A DNA stretch of 64,000 nt from Paucibacter sediminis (GTDB lineage Bacteria > Pseudomonadota > Gammaproteobacteria > Burkholderiales > Burkholderiaceae_C): positions 5,249,001-5,313,000 of the forward strand of contig NZ_CP116346.1 in assembly GCF_030254645.1 (NCBI RefSeq), written 5' to 3'. Below the pieces are notes generated by a model. It was not told the DNA's origin and made no database searches. It worked only from the letters and a program-made list of their open reading frames with translations. Both the position numbers and the translations under genes were made by a program. Position 1 is the stretch's first letter; each line of letters opens with the position of its first letter. This document shows positions 43,850 through 52,663 of this stretch, piece after piece.

Positions 43850-44562
43850 CAATCGGCCAGGAAGCGCGTGAACTCGGCCACCGGCGCGCGCTCGGTCACC
43901 AGGCTGTTCTCCACCGCGGCCGGGTCGGCATAGCCCAGCGCCATGCCGCACACCAGCATCTGCTCGGGCCGCAAGCGCAGCTCATCGGCGATCAGGCGGT
44001 GGAACTGGGTGAAGGCCGCCTGCGGGCAGGTATGCAGGCCGCGCGCGCGCGCGGCGATCATGATGTTCTGCAAAAACATGCCGTAGTCCAGCCAGCTGCC
44101 CTGCTGCATGACGCGGTCGATGCTGAACACCAGGCCTACCGGCGCGTCGAAGAACTGGTAGTTGCGGCCATGCTGGTCGTGCATGCGGGCCTTGTCGGTC
44201 TTGCCGATGCCCAGCAGGCCGTAGAGGTCCCAGCCCACCTTGCGGCGCCGGTCGATATAGGGCGCGGCCCATTCGCGCGGGTAGTAGGCGTATTCCTCCT
44301 GGTGGGTGGCGAGTTCGGCGGGGTCGTCGAAGGCGGCCTGGATGCGCGCCGAGAAGCGCTGCTTGGCGGCACCGGTGAGCACATGCACCTGCCAGGGCTG
44401 GGTGTTGGTGCCCGAGGGTGCCCGCGCCGCGACACGCAAGATCTCCTCGATCACATCGCGCGGCACCTCGGTGGGCAGGAAGGCACGCATCGAGTGGCGG
44501 CTGGTGATGGCGGCGTCCACCGCGGCGGTCTCGGCGGGGCTGGGTTGCTCGTACAGGTTCAC
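43849..44562 (-). CDS. Nitroreductase-family FMN oxidoreductase
   Basis: 237 residues from a GTG start at 44562 (MNLYEQPSPAETAAV) that overlaps the thioesterase stop as GTGA. FMN-binding features: ITSRHSMRAFLPTEVP near the N-terminus, VAARAPSGTNTQPWQVHVL, and the C-terminal LVCGMALGYADPAAVENSL. A Gly/Trp segment, GSWLDYGMFLQNIMIAARARG, is the usual dimer helix. NAD(P)H-dependent reduction of nitroaromatics or quinones is typical; the physiological substrate is unknown. It sits in the middle of the five-gene minus-strand run. Confidence 0.92.
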   Translation of the reverse strand: MNLYEQPSPAETAAVDAAITSRHSMRAFLPTEVPRDVIEEILRVAARAPSGTNTQPWQVHVLTGAAKQRFSARIQAAFDDPAELATHQEEYAYYPREWAAPYIDRRRKVGWDLYGLLGIGKTDKARMHDQHGRNYQFFDAPVGLVFSIDRVMQQGSWLDYGMFLQNIMIAARARGLHTCPQAAFTQFHRLIADELRLRPEQMLVCGMALGYADPAAVENSLVTERAPVAEFTRFLAD

Positions 44563-45002
44563 AGCATCAATCCTTCCAGGGCTTTCAGATAGGGGTCGGG
44601 CAAGGCCGCGACGGGGCGGCGCGACTCGCGCTCCACATAGACATGCACGAAATGCCCGCGCGCGGCACACAAGGCCTGGCCGGGCGCGAACAGGCCGATC
44701 TCGTAGCGCACGCTGGAGCGGCCGCGCTGCGCCACGCGCAGGCCGGCCTCCACCTGCTGCGGAAAGGCCAGCGAGTCGAAGAAGTTGCAATGCGTCTCCA
44801 CCACCAAGCCGATCACCTCGCCGCCATGGATGTCCAGCGCGCCCTGGGCAATCAGGTACTGGTTCACCGCGGTGTCAAACAGGCTGTAGTAGACGACGTT
44901 GTTGAGGTGGCCGTAGATGTCGTTGTCCATCCAGCGCGTGCCCAGGCTGACGAACTGGGCATAGGCGGCACGGGGTTCGGGGGCGGGTCGGGCGTTGCTC
45001 AT
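44559..45002 (-). CDS. Acyl-CoA thioesterase (4HBT hot-dog family)
   Basis: 147 residues starting MSNARPAPEP at 45000-45002, overlapping the HDAC-like stop as ATGA. The hot-dog signature is RWMDNDIYGHLNNVVYYSLFD, with the catalytic Asp in the DxDxxGHxNN-like motif, followed by HCNFFDSLAFPQQVEAGL and RSSVRYEIGLFA. Such enzymes hydrolyse acyl-CoA esters in the cytoplasm. Overlaps on both sides indicate a single transcript with the HDAC-like and nitroreductase genes. Confidence 0.9.
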   Translation of the reverse strand: MSNARPAPEPRAAYAQFVSLGTRWMDNDIYGHLNNVVYYSLFDTAVNQYLIAQGALDIHGGEVIGLVVETHCNFFDSLAFPQQVEAGLRVAQRGRSSVRYEIGLFAPGQALCAARGHFVHVYVERESRRPVAALPDPYLKALEGLML

Positions 45003-45952
45003 GCGGCCATTGTTCCATCGCCATCGGCCCAGCGCTGCCACGCCCGTGACGCCGCGGCCAGGGTATTCACCTGCACCGCCACGGTGCTGGCAAGGTCGTG
45101 GCCATAGCCACCGGCCATGGTCAGCGCCACCGGGATGCGGCGCTCGGCCAGGGCCTGCAAGACGAGCTCGTCGCGCGCCAGCAGGCCGGCGGTGCTGAGC
45201 TTGAGCCGGCCCAGGCGGTCGCCCTCGTGCGGGTCGGCGCCGGCCAGGTAGAAGGCCAGCCCGACGCTGCCGCAGGCCGCCCAGACGCGCGCCAGCCCGG
45301 CCTGCAGCGCCGCCAGGTACTCGGCATCGCGGCAGCCGTCCGGTAGTTCCACGTCCAGATCGCTGGGCTCCTTGCGGAAGGGAAAGTTCTTCGCGCCATG
45401 CATGGAGAAGGTGAACACCGTGGGGTCGTCGCGGAAGATCGCCGCCGTGCCATTGCCCTGGTGCACGTCCAGGTCGATCACCAGCACACGCAGGCCCGGC
45501 ACGGCCGAGCCATGGGCGCGGTGCCACTCGGTCTGCATCAGGCGCGCCGCCACCGCCACATCGTTGAAGACGCAGTAGCCGCTGCCCTTGTCGGCATGGG
45601 CGTGGTGGGTGCCGCCGGCCAGATTGGCCGCCACCCCTTCGGCCAGGGCGGCGCGCGCCGCCTCGATGCTGGCGCCCACCGAATGGCGCGAGCGCGCCGC
45701 CATCGAGGGCGACCAGGGGAAGCCGATCTCGCGCTGCTCGGCCGCGCTCAAATGCCCCTGCAGAACCTTGTCCACATAGTCGGGGCTGTGCGCCAGCGCC
45801 AGTTCGCCCTCGCTGGCGGGAGCGGCGGCGCGCAGCCGTATCGCCCCGGGCGCGCGCTCGATCTGCTCGCGCAGCAGGCGGTATTTGCTCTGCGGAAAGC
45901 GGTGCCCGGGCGGCAGGGCCAGGCTGTGGGCATCGGAATGAAAGGCCAGCAT
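44999..45952 (-). CDS. Histone-deacetylase-family amidohydrolase
   Basis: 317 residues; the ATG at 45950-45952 (MLAFHSDAHSLALPPGH) is preferred over a GTG nine bases earlier because AAGGTGG is then correctly spaced. Zinc-site motifs are conserved: LAGGTHHAHADKGSGYCVFND with the catalytic His pair, and VIDLDVHQGNGTAAIF with the Asp and His ligands; the third Asp is in YLAGADPHEGDRLG. A C-terminal TMAGGYGHD carries Gly/His but not the usual catalytic Tyr in GGY followed by R. Bacterial members deacetylate acetylated polyamines or acetoin-related substrates. It is the first gene of a five-gene run. Confidence 0.92.
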   Translation of the reverse strand: MLAFHSDAHSLALPPGHRFPQSKYRLLREQIERAPGAIRLRAAAPASEGELALAHSPDYVDKVLQGHLSAAEQREIGFPWSPSMAARSRHSVGASIEAARAALAEGVAANLAGGTHHAHADKGSGYCVFNDVAVAARLMQTEWHRAHGSAVPGLRVLVIDLDVHQGNGTAAIFRDDPTVFTFSMHGAKNFPFRKEPSDLDVELPDGCRDAEYLAALQAGLARVWAACGSVGLAFYLAGADPHEGDRLGRLKLSTAGLLARDELVLQALAERRIPVALTMAGGYGHDLASTVAVQVNTLAAASRAWQRWADGDGTMAA

Positions 45953-46061
45953 GGCCGCCACCTTAGCCGCTTTGTCGCCGCTGCGTCATGTGGAGGTCAC
46001 GCACATCGGCGATGCTGCGCAGCTGCTTACAAAGTATTTTGCTGCACCGCACAAAAAGTTC

Positions 46062-46089
46062 TTGCATTCGTCGCCGACATCCCTATACT
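46062..46089 (+). promoter_or_regulatory. Sigma-70-type promoter of the phasin gene
   Basis: TTGCAT (46062-46067), a 16-bp spacer, and TATACT (46084-46089), placing a start near 46096. TGC/GCA-rich palindromic stretches flank it (TTGCTGCACCGCA near 46039 and GTTGCAGTGCACC near 46099). They resemble the TGC-rich sites bound by the PHB-responsive repressor PhaR in other bacteria; that link is an inference. Confidence 0.7.
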
Positions 46090-46179
46090 TCGAGTCATGT
46101 TGCAGTGCACCATAAACACTGTGAACGAGGTCCACGAGGAATCCCCGCGGAAATCCGCTCAGTTTTTTAGGAGAACACC

Positions 46180-46734
46180 ATGCTGACTGCTGAACAAATC
46201 TTTGCTGCTCACAAGGCCAATGTCGAAACCCTGTTTGGTCTGACCAACAAGGCCTTCGAAGGCGTTGAGAAGCTGGTCGAACTGAACCTGCAAGTGGCCA
46301 AGACGGCCCTGGGCGAAGTCGCCGACACCACCCAAGCCGCCCTGTCGGTGAAGGACGCGCAAGAGCTGCTGGCCCTGCAAGCCGCGCTGCTGCAACCCTC
46401 CGCCGAGAAGGCCGCTTCCTACAGCCGCCATCTGTACGACATCGCCGCCGCCACCAACGCCGAAGTGGTGAAGGTTGCCGAGGCCCAGCTGGCCGATGCC
46501 CAAGCCAAGTTCGCCGCCGTGGTGGAAACCGCGTCCAAGAACGCCCCGGCCGGCACCGAGAACGCCGTGGCCCTGGTGAAGTCGGCCGTGGCCGCTGCCA
46601 ACAACGCCTTCGAGAACGTGCAAAAGGCTGCCAAGCAAGCCTCCGAAGTGGCCGAAGCCAACTTCAATGCCGTGACCAACACCGCCGTCAAGGCCAGCCA
46701 GACCGCCAGCCGCTCGTCCAAGCGCGCTGCCTAA
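46180..46734 (+). CDS. phaP: Phasin family protein
   Basis: 184 residues, Ala/Lys/Glu-rich and almost wholly helical. The phasin_2 signature is near the start ([39 protein letters not shown]), and the C-terminus is basic ([13 protein letters not shown]). It coats polyhydroxybutyrate granules and controls their size. It has a strong AGGAG six bases before the ATG, a consensus-like promoter and a strong terminator, so it is a highly expressed single gene. Codons are notably biased to CAA for Gln and AAC for Asn, unlike neighbours, as often seen for abundant proteins. Confidence 0.95.
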   Translation: MLTAEQIFAAHKANVETLFGLTNKAFEGVEKLVELNLQVAKTALGEVADTTQAALSVKDAQELLALQAALLQPSAEKAASYSRHLYDIAAATNAEVVKVAEAQLADAQAKFAAVVETASKNAPAGTENAVALVKSAVAAANNAFENVQKAAKQASEVAEANFNAVTNTAVKASQTASRSSKRAA

Positions 46735-46764
46735 GCTGTAACGATTGTCTCCTCGGTGCCCAAG

Positions 46765-46826
46765 GAGACCCCGCGCGGGTCTCGCAAGTACCGTTCAAGG
46801 CCCGATGCTCGCATCGGGCTTTTTTT
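46765..46826 (+). terminator. Double hairpin and intrinsic terminator after the phasin gene
   Basis: A first hairpin, GAGACCC (46765-46771) with GGGTCTC (46777-46783), is followed by the terminator proper: GCCCGATGC (46800-46808), GCATCGGGC (46811-46819), then seven T (46820-46826). The second is a textbook intrinsic terminator. The first may protect the 3' end of the mRNA. Confidence 0.9.
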
Positions 46827-46879
46827 CGTCCGGCCGCGTCGACGCTGCTGCTAGCATGCGCGCCAAAAGGCCAGATCGA

Positions 46880-47779
46880 ATGACGCTCAAGTCCCTTGTC
46901 AGCGTGCCCCAGGCGCGACCCGGCCATTGCGCCAACTGCGGCAGCGCCCTGCCCGAGCCGCCCACCAAGTTCTGCGGCGCCTGCGGCCAGGAGACGCGCA
47001 TCAAGCCGCCCAGCCTGCTGGAATTCCTGCAGCAGTTCGGCGGCGCCTACATCTCCACCGAGGGCGCGCTGTGGCGCACCCTGTGGCGCCTGCTGCTCTT
47101 GCCGGGCCAGCTGACGCTGGAATACTTCGCCGGCCGGCGCCGCCACTTCGTGCTGCCGATACGCCTGTACCTGACCATCAGCGTGCTGGCCCTGGTGGCA
47201 ATCCGCTTCAGCGGCGTGCTCGACGTCGATGGCAAGCCCGAGAGTCTGATCAAGTTCGACTCGCCCAAGCCCACCGAGACCTTCTTCGAATGGGGCGCGC
47301 ACCGCGCCGGGCTGAAGGAGGGCGAGTTCTACTGCGAGCAGATGCCGACCAAGCTGTGCGAACGCGTGCAGCGCCGCATCAAGATGGACCCCGAGGCCAC
47401 CGCCGGCCTGATGCGCGAGCTGCCCGAGCGCTTTGTCGGCAATCTGGGCTCGGCCATGTTCGTGATGCTGCCCTTCTATGCCTTCTGGCTGAAGCTGGTC
47501 TACATCGACAAGCGGCGGCGCTACACCGAGCACCTGGTGTTCGCCCTGCACCTGCATGCCTTCTGGTTCGCGATGGCGCTGCTGCTGGTGAGCGGCGTCA
47601 AGCCCCTCGTGATCGGCGCGGCGGTGGCGATCAACGTCTACCCGCTGATCGCCCTGCACCGCGTCTACCGCACGCGCTGGTGGAGCACCTTCATGCGCGC
47701 GGGGCTGCTGTTCATGCTGTATGCCAACACGCTGGGCTTCGGCCTGGCGGCGGTCGGCTTGTGGGCCTTCTTCAGCTAG
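46880..47779 (+). CDS. DUF3667-type membrane protein with zinc ribbon
   Basis: 299 residues from the ATG at 46880 (MTLKSLVSVPQ), which has AAAGG nine bases upstream; an ATG 24 bases earlier lacks a ribosome site. The N-terminus holds a zinc ribbon, CxxC-x11-CxxC (HCANCGSALP, FCGACGQE). Then GRRRHFVLPIRLYLTISVLALV marks the conserved DUF3667 core and first membrane helix; a soluble loop of about 100 residues and four C-terminal helices follow. Function unknown. It overlaps the convergent LON-domain gene by 8 bp. Confidence 0.8.
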   Translation: MTLKSLVSVPQARPGHCANCGSALPEPPTKFCGACGQETRIKPPSLLEFLQQFGGAYISTEGALWRTLWRLLLLPGQLTLEYFAGRRRHFVLPIRLYLTISVLALVAIRFSGVLDVDGKPESLIKFDSPKPTETFFEWGAHRAGLKEGEFYCEQMPTKLCERVQRRIKMDPEATAGLMRELPERFVGNLGSAMFVMLPFYAFWLKLVYIDKRRRYTEHLVFALHLHAFWFAMALLLVSGVKPLVIGAAVAINVYPLIALHRVYRTRWWSTFMRAGLLFMLYANTLGFGLAAVGLWAFFS

Positions 47780-48404
47780 CGTTGCGCTCGATGCGGTCGA
47801 GCTGATCGGCCACCAGCTCGAGGCGCAGCAGGGGATTGTCCAGCGCCATCAGGCGCTGCTTGTCGGCCTGCGGCAGCGGCAGCAGCTCGCACCAGCGATT
47901 CGCCAGCCAGCCGCAGTCGTTCCAGTGGTAGGGCGGCTGCAGCGGCAGGTCCTCGCTGGCCACCGCCTGCTCGAAACGGCTCAGCAAGACTTGCAGCTGG
48001 CGGCTGACGCGCCGCAGATCCTCCGGCACCGCCACCTGCTGGTCTTCCGCCAGCAGGCGCGCCTCGCCCACCCACAGCCCATGCGGCAGCTGTTGGCGGC
48101 TGCTCAGCTCGAAGCGCTGGCCGCCGCGGCAGCGGATCTGCAGCAAGCCCGGCTGCGGGCGCTCGCAGCGCTCAATGTGCGCCAGCGTGCCGGCAGCGTG
48201 AAAGGCCTCGGCCACGAAGCCGCCGCCAGCGTCGCGCTGGCGCACCTCGCCGCCCGCCGTCAGCGCCACCACGCCAAAGGGCTCGCCGCTCTTGGCGCAG
48301 CGCTGGATCAGGTCCAGATAGCGTGGCTCGAAGATGCGCAGCTCCAGCAGGCCGCCGGGAAACAGCACCGAGTCGAGCGGGAAGAGTTCGATGTGGTGCT
48401 GCAT
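47772..48404 (-). CDS. LON peptidase substrate-binding-domain protein
   Basis: 210 residues starting MQHHIELFPLDSVLFPGG. Only the N-terminal LON substrate-recognition domain is present (FPGGLLELRIFEPRYLDLI, then RCRGGQRFELSSRQQL); there is no AAA+ or protease part. The C-terminal helical half has ASEDLPLQPPYHWNDCGWLA and LPLPQADKQRLMALDNPLLR. Such proteins are common single genes in Betaproteobacteria and have no settled role. It follows the patatin gene by 17 bp and is probably cotranscribed with it. Confidence 0.9.
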   Translation of the reverse strand: MQHHIELFPLDSVLFPGGLLELRIFEPRYLDLIQRCAKSGEPFGVVALTAGGEVRQRDAGGGFVAEAFHAAGTLAHIERCERPQPGLLQIRCRGGQRFELSSRQQLPHGLWVGEARLLAEDQQVAVPEDLRRVSRQLQVLLSRFEQAVASEDLPLQPPYHWNDCGWLANRWCELLPLPQADKQRLMALDNPLLRLELVADQLDRIERNAS

Positions 48405-48421
48405 GATGTGCCCGCCCGCGA

Positions 48422-49339
48422 TCAGCGCGTCTTGGCGGCGATGCGCTGGCGCAGCGTGGCCAGCATCGCCATGGCCGCCTCGCGGCCGGCCTGGATGCTG
48501 CGCTTGCGCGCCGTGAAGTCGGCGCTGCCCACGCCGTCCAGCCGTGGCCGCATCACCACGTCGGCCTCGCGCAGCTCGAAGTTGTTGATCGAGCGCCCCA
48601 TGATGGAGAAGGTCTGCAGCAGCATGCGCATGGCGTCGCCCGGCGGCTTGGCCTCGGGCGGCTCGGAGATGTCCACCGCGATGATGAGCTCGGCCCCCAT
48701 CTGGCGCGCAAAACGCACCGGCACCGGCGCCACCAGGCCGCCGTCCACATACTCGCGCGCGCCGATCTTGACCGGCTGGAACACCGCCGGCACCGAGCTG
48801 GAGGCGCGCACCGCCGCGCCGGTGTCGCCGGTCTGGAACAGGATGGGCGAGCCGTCCGACAGATCGGTGGCGACGATGCCCAGCGGCAGCGCCATCTGCT
48901 CGATCAGCTTGTTGCCGGTTTGGGCGCGCACATAGCGGGCCAGCGCCTCGCCGCGGATCAGGCCGCGGGTCGGGAAGGCCCAGTCGGTGATGGCGCCCTC
49001 GTCCATGCCCTCGGCCAGGGTGGCGAGCTCCTTGCCGTTCTTGCCCGAGGCATAGAGCGCCGCCACCAGGCTGCCGGCCGAGGTGCCGGCCACCAGATCG
49101 ACCTTGACGCCCTGCTCCTCCAGCACCTGGATCACGCCGATGTGCGCGAAGCCGCGCGCCGCCCCGCCGCCCAGCGCCAGGCCGATGCGCGGCGGCTTGG
49201 GCGCGGGCTTGGGCGCCACCGGCGCGGGGATCTCGGGTTCGGGCTGGACGGCCGGCTGGCGCGGCGCGGTGGAACAGGCGCCCAGCGCCAGGCTGAGCAG
49301 CAGGAGCGCGCCCAGGCGCGACGGAAGAGACGAGAACAT
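48422..49339 (-). CDS. Patatin-like phospholipase lipoprotein
   Basis: 305 residues. The signal peptide ends in a lipobox (LALGAC, Cys22) and a Pro/Lys-rich linker follows. The patatin domain has the oxyanion loop LALGGGAARGFAHIGV, nucleophile Ser87 in VAGTSAGSLVAAL, and the catalytic Asp199 in REYVDGGLVAPVPV. The Ser-Asp dyad is intact, so lipid acyl hydrolase activity in the envelope is likely. It resembles the RssA/NTE group. First gene of a two-gene minus-strand unit, divergent from the penicillin-acylase gene. Confidence 0.93.
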   Translation of the reverse strand: MFSSLPSRLGALLLLSLALGACSTAPRQPAVQPEPEIPAPVAPKPAPKPPRIGLALGGGAARGFAHIGVIQVLEEQGVKVDLVAGTSAGSLVAALYASGKNGKELATLAEGMDEGAITDWAFPTRGLIRGEALARYVRAQTGNKLIEQMALPLGIVATDLSDGSPILFQTGDTGAAVRASSSVPAVFQPVKIGAREYVDGGLVAPVPVRFARQMGAELIIAVDISEPPEAKPPGDAMRMLLQTFSIMGRSINNFELREADVVMRPRLDGVGSADFTARKRSIQAGREAAMAMLATLRQRIAAKTR

Positions 49340-49417
49340 GACGGCATTCTAGGGACGAACCCTGGCATGGTCGGGCGACCCGCGCCGCCACAATGGCCGC
49401 GCATTCAAGCCCCCGCC

Positions 49418-51796
49418 ATGAACCACTCACGCATCGTCCGATTCAGCGCCCGCCTGCTTGCCGGCCTACTGGCCCTGTTGCTCCTGGTGGGCCTGCTGCT
49501 CTGGTGCCTGCTGCGCGCCAGCCTGCCGCAGCTGGACGGCGAGATCCAGCTGCCCGGGCTGAAGGCGCCGCTGGCGATCGGCCGCGACGCGCTCGGCACG
49601 GCCGTGCTGCAGGGCAGCGACCGGCAAGACCTGGCACGCGGCCTGGGCTATGTGCATGCGCAGGAGCGCTTCTTCGAGATGGACCTGACGCGCCGCTCGG
49701 CCGCCGGCGAGCTGGCCGCGCTGTTCGGCGACAAGGCGCTGGAACGCGACCGCACGCGCCGCCTGCACCGCATGCGCGCACGCCTCGCCGAGCGCTTCGC
49801 GCAGCTGGCGCCCGCCGACCGCGCCCTGCTGAGCGCCTACGCCAGCGGCGTCAACGCCGGCCTGCAGGCCCTGCGCCTGCGGCCCTGGCAATACCTGCTG
49901 CTGCGCGCCGAGCCGGCGCCCTGGACCGAGGTGGACTCGCTGCTGGTGGTGAGCGAGATGTTCTTCATGCTGCAGGCCAGCAGCTTCGACAACGCCTTCG
50001 AGCGCAGCCTGCTGCGCGAGCGCGCCGGCGACGCCCTGTTCGACTGGCTCAACCCGCGCGGCGGCCGCTGGGATGCGGCGCTGGACGGCAGCACGCTGCC
50101 CGCGCCCCGCATGCCTAGCGCCGAGCAGCTGGACCTGCGCGCCCTGCCCGCCCCCAAGCCGGCGCTGGCCGCCCTGTCCCCCGGGATCAGCGTCATCAGT
50201 GAGGAGGCGCCGGTGCTGGGCAGCAACAACTGGGCCGTGAGCGGCGGGCGCAGCAAGCATGGCGGCGCCATTCTGGCCGACGACATGCACCTGGGCCTGG
50301 GCGTGCCCAGCATCTGGTACCGCGCCCAGCTGCAGCTGGGCGAAGGTGCCCGCGCGCAGCGCGCCGCCGGCCTGACCCTGCCCGGCATGCCCAGCCTGGT
50401 GGTGGGCAGCAACGGCCTGGTGGCCTGGGGCTTCACGAATGCCTATGGCCAATGGTTTGACTGGATCAAGCTGCCCGAAACGCCCGCGCCCGAGCGCCTG
50501 CGCAGCGTGCAGGAGCGCATCGAGGTCAAGGGCGGCGCGGCCCAGGCCCTGGTGGTGCAGGAGTTCGACGGCGCGCCGGTGGCGCTGACGCGCGAGGGCC
50601 AGCGCTATGCGCTGCGCTGGATCGCCCACCAGGGCGAGGCCTACAACCTCGAGCTGGATCGCCTGGCCGCGGCGCGCGATGTCGACGAGGCCGCCGGCAT
50701 CGCTCAGCGCGCCGGCATGCCGCACCAGAACATCCTCATCGCCGACAAGTCCGGCCATATCGCCTGGACGATTGCCGGGCGGCTGTGGCGCCAGGCCGGC
50801 CTGGCGCAAAGCTATGCACGCTTCCAGTCCACCGAGCCGCCCGAGCCGTCCGCGCATGGCTGGCTGGAGCCGCGGGACTATCCGCTGCTGCGCGACCCCG
50901 GCGAGGGTCAGCTCTGGACCGCCAACCACCGCCAGCTGGGTGGCGCGGCGGCCGAGCAGATCGGCGATGGCGGCTTTGACCTGGGTGCGCGCGCGCAGCA
51001 GATCCGCGACCGGCTGCGCGAGACCGCCAAGCACGACGAGGCCACGCTGGCGGCGATCCATTTCGACAACGAGGCGCGCTTCGTGCAGAGCTGGGCCGCG
51101 CGCATCAGCGCCGCGGTGCAGGGCAGCAGCGCGCATGCCGAGGTGGCGCGCCAGCTGCAGCAATGGAATGGCCGTGCCGATGCCGACCAGATGGGCTACC
51201 GGCTGGCGCGCGCGGTGCGCCTGAAGACCCTGGATGCGCTCTGGACCGCCTGGACCCTGCCCTTTCTGGGCGAGGATCAGCAGGACGAGAAGAAGCGCTT
51301 CAAATGGCGCTCGCAGTTCGAGTACAGCGCCGTGCAGGCGCTGGAAAGCCGGCCCGCCCATCTGCTGCCGCCGGGCTATTCGAGCTGGCCGGCCTTTGTG
51401 CTGGCCCAGGTGGATGCGGCGGTGCTGGAACTCACCCAGGATGGCAAGCAGCCGCTGGCCCAGGCCAGCTGGGGCCAGCACAACGCCAGCCGCATCCAGC
51501 ATGTGCTGTCGCGCGCGATCCCGCCGCTGGGCCGCTGGCTCGACATGCCCAGCCTGCCCCAGGGCGGCGACTCGAATCTGCCGCATGTGGCGCAGCCGGC
51601 CTTTGGCCAGTCGCAGCGCCTGGTGGTGTCCCCGGGCCGCGAGGCACAGGCCACACTCACCATGCCGGGCGGCCAGAGCGGGCATCCGCTCTCGCCCTAT
51701 TACGGCGCGGGCCATGCGGCCTGGGCGGCGGGCCAGGCCGCGCCGCTGCTGGCCGGGCCGGCCCAGCATCATCTGAACGCCAGGCCGCAGCCCTGA
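49418..51796 (+). CDS. Penicillin-acylase-family N-terminal-nucleophile hydrolase
   Basis: 792 residues; start at 49418 (MNHSRIVRFSARLLAG). A hydrophobic signal segment (LLALLLLVGLLLWCLL) directs export. The alpha-chain region has HAQERFFEMDLTRRSAAGELA. The autocatalytic cleavage site and nucleophile is Ser269 in VLGSNNWAVSGGRS, followed by GGAILADDMHLGLGVPSIWY. The C-terminus has GGDSNLPHVAQPAFGQSQRL. Family members hydrolyse amide bonds of penicillins or acyl-homoserine lactones; which applies is unknown. Its stop is immediately followed by the stop of the convergent FAH gene. Confidence 0.92.
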   Translation: MNHSRIVRFSARLLAGLLALLLLVGLLLWCLLRASLPQLDGEIQLPGLKAPLAIGRDALGTAVLQGSDRQDLARGLGYVHAQERFFEMDLTRRSAAGELAALFGDKALERDRTRRLHRMRARLAERFAQLAPADRALLSAYASGVNAGLQALRLRPWQYLLLRAEPAPWTEVDSLLVVSEMFFMLQASSFDNAFERSLLRERAGDALFDWLNPRGGRWDAALDGSTLPAPRMPSAEQLDLRALPAPKPALAALSPGISVISEEAPVLGSNNWAVSGGRSKHGGAILADDMHLGLGVPSIWYRAQLQLGEGARAQRAAGLTLPGMPSLVVGSNGLVAWGFTNAYGQWFDWIKLPETPAPERLRSVQERIEVKGGAAQALVVQEFDGAPVALTREGQRYALRWIAHQGEAYNLELDRLAAARDVDEAAGIAQRAGMPHQNILIADKSGHIAWTIAGRLWRQAGLAQSYARFQSTEPPEPSAHGWLEPRDYPLLRDPGEGQLWTANHRQLGGAAAEQIGDGGFDLGARAQQIRDRLRETAKHDEATLAAIHFDNEARFVQSWAARISAAVQGSSAHAEVARQLQQWNGRADADQMGYRLARAVRLKTLDALWTAWTLPFLGEDQQDEKKRFKWRSQFEYSAVQALESRPAHLLPPGYSSWPAFVLAQVDAAVLELTQDGKQPLAQASWGQHNASRIQHVLSRAIPPLGRWLDMPSLPQGGDSNLPHVAQPAFGQSQRLVVSPGREAQATLTMPGGQSGHPLSPYYGAGHAAWAAGQAAPLLAGPAQHHLNARPQP

Positions 51797-52663
51797 TCAA
51801 TCGCCCAGCAAGGCCTCGCTCCAGGCATGCACCTGGAGCGTTTGCTCGCCGAGGCCGGCTATGCCCAGGCGGAGCTGGTCGCCCGGCCGCAGAAACACCG
51901 GCGCGGGCTTGATGCCCATGCCCACGCCGGGCGGCGTGCCGGTGCTGATCAGGTCGCCCGGATAGAGCGTCATGAAGCGGCTGATATAGCTGAGCAGCTG
52001 GGCCACGCCGAACACCATGGTGCGGGTGTTGCCGGTCTGCATGCGCCGGCCGTTCAGATCCAGCCAGAGGGTCAGGTCTTGCGGGTCGGCCACCTCGTCG
52101 CTCGTCACCAGCCAGGGGCCCACCGGGCCGAAGGTGTCGCAGCCCTTGCCCTTGTCCCAGGTGCCGCCGCGCTCGAGCTGGTAGGCGCGCTCGGAGAGAT
52201 CGTTCACCACGCAGTAGCCGGCCACATGGTCCAGCGCCTGGGCCTCGCTGACGTAGCGGGCGCGCCTGCCGATCACCACGCCCAGCTCCACCTCCCAGTC
52301 GCTCTTGCTGGAGCCCTGCGGCAGCACCACCGCGTCGCGCGCGCCGATGGCGCAGCTTGGCGGCTTCATGAACAGGATCGGCTCCTCGGGCAGGGGCATG
52401 CCGGCCTCGGCGGCGTGGTCGGCATAGTTCAGGCCCACGCAGATGAACTTGCCCATGCCGGACCAGGGCGGCGCAATGCGGCCGGGGGCGTCGAGCCGCG
52501 GCAGGCTGGTAGGGTCGAGGGCGCGCAGGCGCGCCAGCTCGGCCGGCGCCAGCGTGGCGGCGCTGATGTCGCTGAGCACACCGCTCAGATCGCGCAGGGC
52601 GCCGTCGGCGTCGAGCATGGCGGGGCGTTCCGCCCCCTGGGGGCCTACTCGCAGCAGCTTCAT
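51797..52663 (-). CDS. Fumarylacetoacetate-hydrolase-family protein
   Basis: 288 residues starting [17 protein letters not shown], overlapping the pncB stop as ATGA. FAH fold features: [18 protein letters not shown], the metal-binding Glu pair in [15 protein letters not shown], and the C-terminal [21 protein letters not shown]. Members act on acylpyruvates or related dioxo acids. A role in NAD salvage is not known; coupling to pncB suggests only shared expression. Confidence 0.92.
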   Translation of the reverse strand: MKLLRVGPQGAERPAMLDADGALRDLSGVLSDISAATLAPAELARLRALDPTSLPRLDAPGRIAPPWSGMGKFICVGLNYADHAAEAGMPLPEEPILFMKPPSCAIGARDAVVLPQGSSKSDWEVELGVVIGRRARYVSEAQALDHVAGYCVVNDLSERAYQLERGGTWDKGKGCDTFGPVGPWLVTSDEVADPQDLTLWLDLNGRRMQTGNTRTMVFGVAQLLSYISRFMTLYPGDLISTGTPPGVGMGIKPAPVFLRPGDQLRLGIAGLGEQTLQVHAWSEALLGD

